The position numbers and the translations under genes were made by a program. Source: Lysobacter_K koreensis (GTDB lineage: Bacteria > Pseudomonadota > Gammaproteobacteria > Xanthomonadales > Xanthomonadaceae). From it: a stretch of DNA of 64,000 nucleotides. Positions 39,709 through 48,882 of the stretch are shown here, piece after piece. A model generated the notes under the pieces. The model was not told where the DNA came from. It was given only the letters and a program-made list of their open reading frames with translations, and did not search any database. The stretch's first letter is position 1, and each line of letters opens with the position of its first letter. The stretch is taken from the NCBI RefSeq assembly GCF_042677045.1, contig NZ_JBHTIH010000003.1, positions 496,001 through 560,000 on the forward strand, written 5' to 3'.

Positions 39709-42424
39709 GGGAGGTCTCTTGCGGGAGTCAACGGATTTTGACGGATTCTCTCCCTCGCCGCAGGGACCTGCGCCGAGCGAGCGCGGGCGGCACGGGCCCG
39801 CGCCGTGGGCACTGAGCCTGCTGGCCCTGGTGCTGGGCGCGGCGTTGTCGGTGTGGCTGGCCGACCTGCAGCAGCGGCGTGCGGAAGCCAGCCGGCAGGC
39901 GGTGCTGGCGGCCACCGCGCAAGGCGGCTACGACGCGCTCGTCGCGCGCCTGCAGGAATGCGAACTGCTGCTGCGCTCGGTGCAGACCCTCTACCAGACC
40001 TCCCTTGAGGTCGAGCCGAAGGAGTTCGCCCACGCCTACGCCAACCTGCGGCCGCGTGAGCGCTTCCCGAGCCTGCAGGCGATCGCCTACGCCCACAAGG
40101 AAACGCGCGGCGACGGCGACCACTACATCACCACCATGGTCCAGCCGCAGACCGGCAACCAGCGCCTGCTCGGACTGGACGTCAACAGCCAGCCGACCAA
40201 CCTGGCCGCGGTGCTGGCTTCGCGCGACAGCAACACCCCGGCGGTCTCGGCGCCGTTCCGCCTGGTCCAGCGGCGCGGCGGCCATGCGCGCGCGGACGGC
40301 GTGACCCTGCGGCTGCCGGTGTACAGCCCCGGCGCGCCTCCCGTCACGCTGGCCGAGCGCCGCGCCCGCATGCGCGGCTCGCTGGCGGCGTCGTTCGGCG
40401 CCGGCGACCTGATCGCCAGCGCGTTTCCCGCGTCGGCGCGCGATGCCTTGCACATCGAGGTCACCGACATCACCGGCGGCGCGGCGCATCCGCTGTTCGC
40501 ACCGCTGGCCGACAACCACGATAGCGCCCGCTCACCGATGCGCTTCGATCGTGATCTCGCCTACGGCGGCCGCGTGTGGCGCGTGGCCATGCACCCGCGC
40601 GACCACAATGGGCTCGCCTTCGACTGGACCCAGTCGCTGCTGCTGCCCGAACTGCTGGCCAGCGTGCTGCTCGCGTTGCTGGTGTGGTCGGTGGCGACCA
40701 CCCGGCGACGCGCGCTCGAGCTGGGCTGGGCGATGAGCCGCCGCTATCGCGCGAGCGAGGAGCGCTTCCGCGCGCTCAACGAACTGCTGCCGGCGCTGGT
40801 GCTGCTGGCCGAGGAGGACGGCCGCATCACCTACGCCAACCAGGCCTCGCGCAGCCGCCTGGGCGAGCGCGTCTACGACGTCGAACTGCCGACCCTGTTC
40901 GAGGACGCCGAGATGCGCGAGGAACTGCTGCGCGCCGACCGGGTCGGCTGCAGCAACGCCGAGGCGCTGCTGCGCAGCGTCAACGGCGACCGCTTCTGGG
41001 CCAGCGTGTCGATCGAGCCGGTCGAGCTGGAAGGCGAGTCCAAACTGCTGATGGTGGCCTCGGACATCTCCGAGCAGCGCCAGTTGACCGAGCTGCTGAC
41101 CTATCAGGCCAGCCATGACGCGTTGACCGAGCTGTACAACCGCCGCGAGTTCGAACGCCGCCTGGAGCGCGCGCTGGCCGGCCTGGCCGCGGGCGCCGAA
41201 CCCGGCGCGCTGCTGTACATCGACCTGGACCAGTTCAAGCTGATCAACGATACCTCCGGCCACATCGCCGGCGACCAGCTGCTGATCCAGTTGGCGTCGA
41301 TGATGCGCGAGCAGCTGCGCGGCGGCGACGTGCTGGCGCGCCTGGGCGGCGACGAGTTCGGGGTGCTGGCGGCCAACGTCCACGACATCGATGGCGCGCG
41401 GCTGGTGGCCGAGCGCATGCGCCAGCGCGTCGACGGCTACGTGTTCGTCTGGGAGCAGCGCGCCTACACCATCACCGCCAGCATCGGCGGGGTCATGCTC
41501 AACCACCCGAATGTCAGCCTCAAGGACCTGTTCGCGCAGGCCGACACCGCCTGCTACATGGCCAAGGAAAGCGGCCGCAACCGGGTCCACTTCTATTCCG
41601 CGCAGGACGACGAGACCACACGCCGGCGCAGCGAGATGGACTGGGCGAACCGTCTGCGTTGGGCGGTCGAGGAAGGCCGGCTGCAGCTGCAGTACCAGGA
41701 GGTGTGGCCGCTGGTGCTGGATCTGGAAGGCGCGCCGCGGGTGGAGCTGCTGCTGCGTTTCCGCGACGAGGACGGGCTGCTGGTGGCGCCCGGCGCCTTC
41801 ATCCCGGCCGCCGAGCGCTACGGCCTGATGCCGATGATCGACCGATGGGTGGTCGAGACCGCGCTGGCCAACTTCGACCGCCTGCACCCCAGCGGCGCCG
41901 GGCTGGGCCTGGCGACGATCAACCTGTCCGGTGCCAGCCTCGAGGACGAGTCGCTCGCCGACCTGGTGCTGGAACTGCTGGAACTCCACCAGGTGGCGCC
42001 GCAGCGGGTCTGTTTCGAAATCACCGAGACCGTGGCGATCCGCAACGTCGCCCAGGTGACGCGCTTCATCGAGCGCCTGCGCCAGGTCGGTTGCCGCATG
42101 GCGCTGGACGACTTCGGTGCCGGCATGTCCTCGTTCGGCTATCTCAAGAACCTGCCGGTCGACATCATCAAGATCGACGGCAGCTTCATCCAGGACCTGC
42201 TGGTCGACCCGATGAGCCAGGCGATCGTGCGCGCGGTTACCGACATCGGCCACCAGCGCGGCCTGGTCGTGATCGCCGAGTGGGTAACCAGCGCCGAGAT
42301 CGTCAAGGCGCTGGCCGCGCTCGGCGTCGATTACGCGCAGGGCTATGCGCTGCACAAGCCCGAGCCGGTGTTGTTCCACCGCGCCAAGGCGCCCGGCTCG
42401 TCGCTCGACGCCCCCGGCATGTGA
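39707..42424 (+). CDS. CHASE-PAS-GGDEF-EAL cyclic-di-GMP protein
   Basis: 905-residue inner-membrane protein. TM1 near 34-52, periplasmic CHASE-type domain (about 70-270, FPSLQAIAYAHKE), TM2 near 311-332, a PAS domain (about 355-460), GGDEF at 547-551 with an intact RxxD inhibitory site at R538-D541, and an EAL domain. The EAL signature is altered to ELL (E680 kept). NLS, EITE, DDFGAGMSS, KIDGSFI and AEWVTS replace the usual forms, but each catalytic acid, the Lys and the QGYxLxKP glutamine remain. So it may be bifunctional. The start is uncertain: ATG at 39707, or TTG at 39719, which has GGGAGG about 5 bases upstream. Confidence 0.88.
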
Positions 42425-42434
42425 GCGGCTGGGC

Positions 42435-42531
42435 GGCGCGGCCTGTCGTAGGCCGGCCGCGCCAAATGACCAAGCAGCGCTACTCCGGAAATCGTGTCCC
42501 GCGGGCGTGGCGCGCCGCGGATTGCCGGAGT
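42435..42531. terminator. two hairpins between convergent cyclic-di-GMP genes
   Basis: GGCGCGGCC (42435-42443) pairs with GGCCGCGCC (42455-42463). A second inverted repeat ACTCCGG (42482-42488)/CCGGAGT (42525-42531), with inner CCGCGG pairs, abuts the PilZ stop. Neither has a T-run, so intrinsic termination is only possible, not clear. Confidence 0.4.
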
Positions 42532-42893
42532 TATTCGAACGTGCCGTCCGGCCCGTCCAGCCACTGCAGCAGCTGCTGCATCTGGCTGTCGACCATGGTG
42601 ATGAAACGCAGCCCGGTCCAAGTCTGGCCCGACGCGCTCGCCTGCTCCTGCCACAGCAGGTGCACGCCGACCTCGATCGGCAGCGTGGTCCGCGGCGAGT
42701 CGGGCAGCACGAAGCGGAACTGGTACAGCGCGTCCTCGACCAGCAGCGTGCTGGCGATCAGCAGCATGCCGGTTTCGGACAGGTTGCCAAGCCGGCCGAC
42801 CACCGCGTCGGTCATCGTGTCGACGACCTGGATCGTGCCCTCGACCTTGCGGCGGCGGACGCGACGGAATTCGTCCTGTTGCGATGCGTTCAT
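42531..42893 (-). CDS. PilZ-domain protein
   Basis: 120 residues, one PilZ domain, the standard cyclic-di-GMP effector fold. The N-terminal Arg cluster FRRVRRRKVEG (the RxxxR site) and the GNLSETGMLL motif (the D/NxSxxG site) are both present, so cyclic-di-GMP binding is likely. The ATG overlaps the TGA of the upstream DUF1631 gene (ATGA), indicating coupled translation and probably a joint function. It is convergent with the CHASE-PAS-GGDEF-EAL gene, 106 bases away. Confidence 0.9.
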   Translation of the reverse strand: MNASQQDEFRRVRRRKVEGTIQVVDTMTDAVVGRLGNLSETGMLLIASTLLVEDALYQFRFVLPDSPRTTLPIEVGVHLLWQEQASASGQTWTGLRFITMVDSQMQQLLQWLDGPDGTFE

Positions 42894-45223
42894 GCGCCTA
42901 CCTCCGCGCTGTTGTCGCCGCGTCCGGCCAGGCTGCGCAGCGCGTTGAGGGCGGCCTGCCACGCGCGGTCGACCAGCCGGCCCTTGTCGGCGGTGACCAG
43001 CCGCGCGCGGCCGGTGGCCATCATCCGCGACAGGCCATCGAGCGAGTGCTCGCCGACGCGGTGGCCACGCTGGTTCACGAACAGCGCGTGGTCTGTCATC
43101 GGGCTGTACCAGGACAGCCGCCGGCGCACCATCTCGCCTTGCTGGTTCTTCTCGAACTCGAACCAGGTGCCGAACGGCAGCGTGCGCAGCTGCTCGTAGT
43201 AGGACTGCTCGGTCGACGTGCGCGGCGGCAGCTTCGGCATCCGCTCCTCGGCATCCTCGCCCAGCCGCGCGCGTGCCTTGAGCTTGACCGCCAGCTGGGT
43301 GCGCGTGGCCGCGTCGTCGTGGTCCTCGGCCGCGCCGGCGGTGAGCCGCGTGGCGATCGTGCTGGCCTCGTTGGCGTGGTAGCCGACCGTGGTCAGGGCT
43401 TCCTCGACCTGGCTCACCAGGCCGGCCGGCGCTGGCGTCGCGTTGACGTGGGCCGCGACCATCTGCCGCGTCGCCTCGACCTGCTGCGCCCACTCAGTGC
43501 TGTCCTCGCCGTGGCGCAGCATGGTCAGCGTCAGCGCGTCGGCCCAGGCCTGGGTCAACAGCGTCAGCGAGAATTTCGGCAGGCCCTGGCCGCTGACGGC
43601 CTCCTCGATGACCTCACTGGCGCGGCGCTTGGCCATGGCCAGCTTTTCCTTACCGCGCGCCGCCTCGACGTGGCGGCGCTCGCTGATCTCGGCCTTGCGC
43701 GCCATCGCCTGCAGCTTTTCCTGCAAGGCGTGGTTGGCCGACTCGAACACGGCCGCGTCGCCGTCGTAGTGCTCGACGACGTGCTCGACGGCCTGCTGCA
43801 GCTGCGCGTTGAGGTGCGGATCGACGTCGTCCTCGCCGAGCCAGCGCGCGCCGGACTCGGCGACCGCGTTGAGCAGCTGTCGTGCCGGGTGGTGGCTGCG
43901 CACGAAGAACGCGCGGTCCTGCAGCGCGACCCGCAACAGCGGCACCTGCAGCCGTTCGAGCAGGGCGGTGTTCTCCGCACCCGCGCGCAGCTCGCGGCCG
44001 ATTTCGGCGTACAGCATGCCGAGCAGCTCGAAGGTGTCGCTGTCTTCGCGCGACAGCGCGGCCGGCTGGCCGAGCTGTTGCCGTGCCTGCAGCAGCACCG
44101 AGTGGCGCAATTCGGCCAGGTTGCGACCGGCCGGCGCGGTGCCCTGCAGCTTGCCCAGGGTGCTGACCACGTCGAAGGTCGGCATCGCCATGCGCGCCGG
44201 CGCACCGGCATCGGCCGCCGCGGCGCCCGCGCCGCGGCGGCCGGACAGGAGCTGCTGGAGCAGGTCGAACGCCTCGTTCTCCTCGGCGACGCTGGCCTGG
44301 TCGTTGGCACCGCCCAGCCAGCCGGTGTGCGGGCTCGAGCCGCTGCGGGCGCCACCGGCGTGGCTGTCGCCGCCGCCATGACCGCCGCCACCGTGCCCGC
44401 CACTGCCACTGCCACCGCCATGCCCAACACCATGTCCGCCGCCGCCAAACCCGCCGCCCTCACGGGGGACCGCGCTCTCGCCATCGTCGCGCTTCTGCAC
44501 GGTGGGCCGCATGCGCAGCGGCACGAATGCCAGGTTCGGCAGCACGTTGCGACGCGCGAGCAGGGTGTTCAGGGTTTCGATCAGCTGCTCGTGGCCGCTC
44601 ATCACCTCGCGGTCGAACGTCTTCAGCAGCATCAGCTTCGCGTCCAGCTCGATCTGCAACACCTCGCTTGCCTGGCTCATCAGCAGGCCGAGTTGCTGCG
44701 GGCCTACCGGCAAGGTCTCCACGTCGAACGCCGGCGCCGCGGCGAGCACCCCGAAGCGCTGGCCGAGCAGTTGCAACGGCAAACCCGCCCGCGACTCGTG
44801 CCGACGCGCGATGGCAGAAAGCAGCGTGTGTTCGCTGGACTCGTCGTCGTCGAGCAGGCGCAGGTCGCCGAAGTGCAGCGGCGTCGCGGCTTCCTCAGCG
44901 GCCGGTGCGGTCGGCTCGCGGATCCGGCACAGCGCGTCTTCCAATCCGCTTAGGAAACGCGGCACCAGGTCGGCGCGGTTCTGCCGCAGCGCGCGCATGG
45001 TTTCGAAATGCTGGGCCTGCACGGTCTGGTTGCGGGCGTGGTCGGCGAGCCGGAACAACTGCTGCTCGAAGTCGACCAGCATGCGCTCTAGCTGCCGCGA
45101 CAGTTCGTCGGCCGCCAGCGCGTAGAGTTCCTCGAGCACGTCGCGCACGCGCTTGGGCAGCGCGGCCGAAGCCAGCGACGCGCGCAAGCTCGAGTTGGCG
45201 AAGCGATCCAGTGGCATGGTCAT
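42890..45223 (-). CDS. DUF1631 family protein with PilZ-like C-terminus
   Basis: 777 residues. The N-terminal DUF1631 body (helical, RVRDVLEELYALAADELSRQLERMLVDFEQQL) runs to about 235. A linker near 255-300 is strikingly Gly/His-rich (GGGG, GHGVGHGGG, GGHGGG). The conserved body resumes (FDLLQQLLSGRR, then LHAQ-type helices to about 660). The last 110 residues (TWFEFEKNQQGEMVRRRLSWYSPMTDHALFVNQRGHRV) resemble a degenerate PilZ/YcgR-type beta barrel. GGGGAG lies about 8 bases before the chosen ATG; an in-frame ATG lies two codons inside. Function unknown. It shares a 4-base overlap with the PilZ gene. Confidence 0.85.
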   Translation of the reverse strand: MTMPLDRFANSSLRASLASAALPKRVRDVLEELYALAADELSRQLERMLVDFEQQLFRLADHARNQTVQAQHFETMRALRQNRADLVPRFLSGLEDALCRIREPTAPAAEEAATPLHFGDLRLLDDDESSEHTLLSAIARRHESRAGLPLQLLGQRFGVLAAAPAFDVETLPVGPQQLGLLMSQASEVLQIELDAKLMLLKTFDREVMSGHEQLIETLNTLLARRNVLPNLAFVPLRMRPTVQKRDDGESAVPREGGGFGGGGHGVGHGGGSGSGGHGGGGHGGGDSHAGGARSGSSPHTGWLGGANDQASVAEENEAFDLLQQLLSGRRGAGAAAADAGAPARMAMPTFDVVSTLGKLQGTAPAGRNLAELRHSVLLQARQQLGQPAALSREDSDTFELLGMLYAEIGRELRAGAENTALLERLQVPLLRVALQDRAFFVRSHHPARQLLNAVAESGARWLGEDDVDPHLNAQLQQAVEHVVEHYDGDAAVFESANHALQEKLQAMARKAEISERRHVEAARGKEKLAMAKRRASEVIEEAVSGQGLPKFSLTLLTQAWADALTLTMLRHGEDSTEWAQQVEATRQMVAAHVNATPAPAGLVSQVEEALTTVGYHANEASTIATRLTAGAAEDHDDAATRTQLAVKLKARARLGEDAEERMPKLPPRTSTEQSYYEQLRTLPFGTWFEFEKNQQGEMVRRRLSWYSPMTDHALFVNQRGHRVGEHSLDGLSRMMATGRARLVTADKGRLVDRAWQAALNALRSLAGRGDNSAEVGA

Positions 45224-45352
45224 GCAGGCTCCCCCCGGGGCCATCGGCGACGATCTAAGCACGCCACGGTACTCCTGTCAGCCCAACGCAAGGCAGACCG
45301 ATGGCAGGCCGCGCGCCGGTCGGGCGCGTGCGGCGGTGTTTGGCGGGGCCGC

Positions 45353-46609
45353 CTAGTCCTGCAGGAACAGCGCCACCACGTCATTGGTGAAGCGACGCCC
45401 CAGCTCGGTCGGGCGCACGCGTCCGCCGTCCAGCGCCAGCCAGCCGCGGGCCTGCGCGGTCTGGATCTGCGCCGCGATCGCGCCGCGGTCCAGCCCGGTG
45501 CGGGCCTCGAATTCGGCCCAACTGAACCCGTCGACCAGGCGCAGCGCATTCAACATGAACTCGAACGGCCGGCGCGCCGGCTCGATCCGTTCGTCGCCGC
45601 CGATCCCGGCCGCGGTGCCGGCCGTGGCCAGGTACTGGGTCGGGTGCTTGTGCTTCCAGCGCCGCAGCACGGCCTGTTCGCTGCCCAGGGTGATCTTGCC
45701 GTGCGCGCCGGCACCGATGCCCACGTAGTCGCCGTAGCGCCAGTAGTTGAGGTTGTGCGCGCTCTGCCGGCCGGGGCGGGCGTAGGCGCTGACTTCATAC
45801 TGGGCGTAGCCGGCGTCGGCAAGCAGCGCCTGGCAGTGCTCCTGCATGTCCCAACTGCCGTCGTCGTCGGGGATGCCGGCGGGCGGCTTCGCGGCGAACA
45901 CGGTGTTGGGTTCCAGGGTCAGCTGGTAGTGCGAGACGTGGCTGGGCTGCAGTGCTAACGCACGTTGCAGGTCGTGTTCGGCCATCGCCAGCGTCTGCAG
46001 CGGCAGCGCGTACATCAGGTCGAGGTTGAGGTTGTCGAAGCCGGCGTCCTGCGCCAGCTTCACCGCCGCCTCGGCTTCGGCGCTGTCGTGGATGCGCCCG
46101 AGGCGCTGCAGGCAGCCGTCGTCGAAACTCTGGATGCCGAAGCTCAGGCGGTTGACGCCGGCGGCGCGGTAAAGCTCGAAGCGGCCATGCTCGGCGGTGC
46201 CGGGGTTGGTCTCCAGGGTGATCTCGCAGCCGGGCGCGAAGCGCAGCCGCGCGCTGGCCTGCTGCAGGAAGCGGTCGATGAACTCCGGCGGCATCAGGCT
46301 GGGCGTGCCACCGCCGAAGAACACGGTCTGCACCGTGCGGCCCCAGACCAGTGGCAGGTCGAAGTCGAGGTCGGCCAGCAGCGCGTCGACGTAGGCCGCG
46401 AACGGCAGCGCGCCGCGGCCCTCGTGCGAGTTGAAGTCGCAGTACGGGCATTTGCGCACGCACCACGGGATGTGGACGTACAGGGAAAGCGGGGGCAGGT
46501 GCAGGGTGTTGGCGGGCGTAGGATCCGACCGCTGCTCGACCGCGTGCGGGTCAATGGTTGCAGGCGATGGCTGCAGACCGGGCGATGCCGAAGGCGCGGG
46601 CTGCTTCAT
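45353..46609 (-). CDS. hemW: heme chaperone HemW
   Basis: 418-residue radical-SAM-fold protein, formerly misnamed an oxygen-independent coproporphyrinogen oxidase; HemW delivers heme. Cluster motif C50-C54-C57 (CVRKCPYC) is followed by DFNSH. It lacks the fourth Cys of HemN. FFGGGTPSLM, LETNPGT and GIQSFDD are family motifs, with a HemN C-terminal domain (about 330-415). An N-terminal tail of about 37 Pro/Ser/Thr-rich residues precedes the core. Its ATG overlaps the stop of the upstream ABM gene. The rdgB-hemW linkage is also seen in E. coli. Confidence 0.94.
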   Translation of the reverse strand: MKQPAPSASPGLQPSPATIDPHAVEQRSDPTPANTLHLPPLSLYVHIPWCVRKCPYCDFNSHEGRGALPFAAYVDALLADLDFDLPLVWGRTVQTVFFGGGTPSLMPPEFIDRFLQQASARLRFAPGCEITLETNPGTAEHGRFELYRAAGVNRLSFGIQSFDDGCLQRLGRIHDSAEAEAAVKLAQDAGFDNLNLDLMYALPLQTLAMAEHDLQRALALQPSHVSHYQLTLEPNTVFAAKPPAGIPDDDGSWDMQEHCQALLADAGYAQYEVSAYARPGRQSAHNLNYWRYGDYVGIGAGAHGKITLGSEQAVLRRWKHKHPTQYLATAGTAAGIGGDERIEPARRPFEFMLNALRLVDGFSWAEFEARTGLDRGAIAAQIQTAQARGWLALDGGRVRPTELGRRFTNDVVALFLQD

Positions 46610-46902
46610 GGGGTTTCAAACCGACCGAGGCGCCGTTCAGTCACGGTCAAGGCATCGCCGAGCGAATCGATCTGCGCATAGCGCACCTGCCCCGCCTCGA
46701 GGAACCGGTCGTAGTCGGCCGCCGAGGCCCAGCGGTCGATCGTCAGGTAACGCCGGGTCGACTCGTCGCGCAGCACCTCGGAGCCGAGGTAACCGGCGTG
46801 CGCACGGAACAATTCCACCCAAGCGCCGTCCGCGCCCTGGAGCCCCTCGAACGCGCGTTCCGAGCCCGGGCGGACCTCGTACTCCCAAACGGTCACGAAC
46901 AT
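46606..46902 (-). CDS. ABM-domain (antibiotic biosynthesis monooxygenase-like) protein
   Basis: 98 residues, one dimeric alpha+beta barrel: VTVWEYEVRPGSERAFE at the start, HAGYLGSEVLRDE and YLTIDRWASAADYDRFLEA in the middle. Such small ABM proteins serve as heme-degrading or quinol oxygenases in some species, but the heme-pocket residues cannot be judged here. It lies between rdgB (10-base overlap) and hemW (ATGA overlap), so it is co-translated with a heme chaperone; a heme-related role is a guess. Confidence 0.85.
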   Translation of the reverse strand: MFVTVWEYEVRPGSERAFEGLQGADGAWVELFRAHAGYLGSEVLRDESTRRYLTIDRWASAADYDRFLEAGQVRYAQIDSLGDALTVTERRLGRFETP

Positions 46903-47534
46903 GACGGCGACCGCAAGGTGTCCTGGAGCCTGGCGCGCAGTGAAGCCAGCGCGAGGCCGCGGTGGCTAATCCGGTTCTTCAGGGATGGCTCGATCTCGGC
47001 GGCCGAAAGCCCACGGTGGGGATCCAGGAACACCGGGTCGTAGCCGAAGCCGCCGTCGCCGCGCGGCGCGTCGAGGATCACGCCGGGCCAGATGCCTTCG
47101 GCGATCAGCGGCTGGGCATCGTCGGCATCGCGCAACAGCACGATCACCGCATAGAAATGCGCGCTGCGCTGCGCGGCCGGAACGCCCCTGAGCGCATCCA
47201 GCAGCTTGGCGATGTTCGCCGTCGCGTTGCCGTGCACGCCCGCGTAGCGCGCCGAGTACAGCCCGGGCGCGCCGCCGAGCGCATCGACGCACAGGCCCGA
47301 ATCGTCGCCCAGCGCCGGCAGGCCGGTGCAGCGCGCGGCATGGCGCGCCTTGAGCAGCGCGTTCTCGACGAAGGTCGCGCCGGTCTCGTCGGCGTCGCTG
47401 ACGCCCAGCTCGCCCTGGGTGACGAATTCAATGCCGCTTCCGCCGAGCAGGTCGCGGAACTCGGCGAGCTTGCCGGCGTTGCTGCTGGCGATCACCAGCT
47501 TGGTCGGAGCGGTATGGATCGAGGCGGGATTCAT
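46893..47534 (-). CDS. rdgB: XTP/dITP pyrophosphatase (RdgB/HAM1)
   Basis: 213-residue house-cleaning enzyme that hydrolyses dITP, XTP and ITP to monophosphates. Motifs: IASSNAGKLAEF near 15-26, the catalytic LGDDSGLCVDAL (about 74-85), GLYSARYAG, and the substrate loop GGFGYDPVF with KNRISHRG near the end. Start MNPASIH overlaps the stop of the upstream VOC gene (ATGA). RdgB protects against base-analogue misincorporation. Confidence 0.96.
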   Translation of the reverse strand: MNPASIHTAPTKLVIASSNAGKLAEFRDLLGGSGIEFVTQGELGVSDADETGATFVENALLKARHAARCTGLPALGDDSGLCVDALGGAPGLYSARYAGVHGNATANIAKLLDALRGVPAAQRSAHFYAVIVLLRDADDAQPLIAEGIWPGVILDAPRGDGGFGYDPVFLDPHRGLSAAEIEPSLKNRISHRGLALASLRARLQDTLRSPSCS

Positions 47535-47923
47535 TGATGCAGCTCCAGCAGGTCCCAGCGGTTGCCATACAGGTCCTCGAACACCGCGACGGTCCCGTAA
47601 GCCTCGGTGCGTGGCGCTTCCTTGAAGCGCACCCCGCGTGCGCTCATCGCCGCGAAGTCACGTGCGAAGTCGTCGGTGTGCAGGAAAAAACCGACCCGGC
47701 CGCCGGTCTGGTCGCCGACGCGGGCCTGCTGCGCCTCGCCGCTGGCTTGGGCCAGCAACAGCGACGTTTCGCGCGCCCCCGGCGGCGCGACCCGCACCCA
47801 GCGCTTGCCAGCGCCGCGCGCGGCGTCCTCGAGCAGCGCGAAGCCGAGCACCTGCGTGTAGTAGGCGATCGCCTCGTCGTAGTCGCGTACCACCAGGGCG
47901 ACGCTGCCGATGTGCTGCTTCAT
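47531..47923 (-). CDS. VOC-family (glyoxalase-like) protein
   Basis: 130 residues with one vicinal-oxygen-chelate domain: IGSVALVVRDYDEAIAYYTQVLGF at the start and VAVFEDLYGNRWDLLELHQ at the end. Metal-ligand candidates are His4 and Glu127. The substrate is unknown; the pattern resembles the many uncharacterised glyoxalase/bleomycin-resistance family members. It is the first gene of the overlapping VOC-rdgB-ABM-hemW run. Confidence 0.88.
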   Translation of the reverse strand: MKQHIGSVALVVRDYDEAIAYYTQVLGFALLEDAARGAGKRWVRVAPPGARETSLLLAQASGEAQQARVGDQTGGRVGFFLHTDDFARDFAAMSARGVRFKEAPRTEAYGTVAVFEDLYGNRWDLLELHQ

Positions 47924-48028
47924 GCTGGGTGTCTATGCGTAGGCTGGATTGGTTTCACCAACCCAGCGCTTTATGGCGGCCTTGCGGTCTCGTGATGCCG
48001 GGTTGACGGGGCCAAGCCAGCTTCCGGT

Positions 48029-48802
48029 TTATCGCCCCAGCGCCTCGCGCTGCTTGGCGATCAGTTCGGCGATGCCAGCCTCCGCCAGCGCGGTCATTGC
48101 GTTGAGCTCATCGCGCCGGAACGCATGGCCCTCGGCCGTGCCCTGCAACTCGATGAAGCCGCCGCCGTCGTTCATCACCACGTTCATGTCGGTGTCGCAG
48201 TCGCTGTCCTCGGCGTAGTCCAGGTCCAGTACCGGCACGCCCTGGTAGATGCCGACCGACACCGCCGCGACCGCGCCGAACACCGGGTCGCGCCCGCCCT
48301 TGCCGGGCTTGATGTCGCCGCGCTTGACCAGCCACTGCACCGCATCGACCAGCGCCACGTAGGCGCCGGTGATCGCCGCGGTGCGGGTGCCGCCGTCGGC
48401 CTGCAGCACGTCGCAGTCCAAGGTGATGGTGCGTTCGCCAAGCGCCTTGCGGTCGATGCAGGCGCGCAGGGAGCGGCCGATCAGGCGCTGGATCTCCAGC
48501 GTGCGCCCGCCCTGCTTGCCGCGCGCGGCCTCGCGGTCGTTGCGGGTGTGGGTGGCGCGCGGCAGCATCCCGTACTCGGCGGTGACCCAGCCTTCGCCCT
48601 TGCCGCGCAGGAAGCCGGGCACGCGCGGCTCGACGCTGGCGGTGCACAGCACCTGGGTCTGGCCGAAGCTGATCAGCACCGAGCCTTCGGCATGGCGGGT
48701 ATACCCGCGCTCGATGCGCACTTCGCGCAGCTGCGCCGGGGCGCGGCCGCTGGGGCGCGTGATGCTGGGCGACGCGCCCGCGGTCGAAACGACAGCTGTC
48801 AT
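48029..48802 (-). CDS. rph: ribonuclease PH
   Basis: 257-residue phosphorolytic 3' exoribonuclease that trims tRNA 3' ends. Core: RPSGRAPAQLREVRIERGYTRHAEGSVLISFGQTQVLCTASVE, then the phosphate-binding and RNA-binding residues in RGKGEGWVTAEYGMLPRATHTRN, and QADGGTRTAAITGA. It is complete, not truncated as in K-12. About 15 extra N-terminal residues precede the conserved SGRAP. Divergent from yicC, with 80 bases between starts; both genes have weak or distant SDs. The rph-yicC-gmk neighbourhood is conserved. Confidence 0.96.
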   Translation of the reverse strand: MTAVVSTAGASPSITRPSGRAPAQLREVRIERGYTRHAEGSVLISFGQTQVLCTASVEPRVPGFLRGKGEGWVTAEYGMLPRATHTRNDREAARGKQGGRTLEIQRLIGRSLRACIDRKALGERTITLDCDVLQADGGTRTAAITGAYVALVDAVQWLVKRGDIKPGKGGRDPVFGAVAAVSVGIYQGVPVLDLDYAEDSDCDTDMNVVMNDGGGFIELQGTAEGHAFRRDELNAMTALAEAGIAELIAKQREALGR

Positions 48803-48882
48803 CGACGTGAATACCGGAAAGGGGCAGGCGAGTTTACCATTCGCCCCTTGCCGGTCCGTCCGGCCACGCCCAGGAACCGCGC

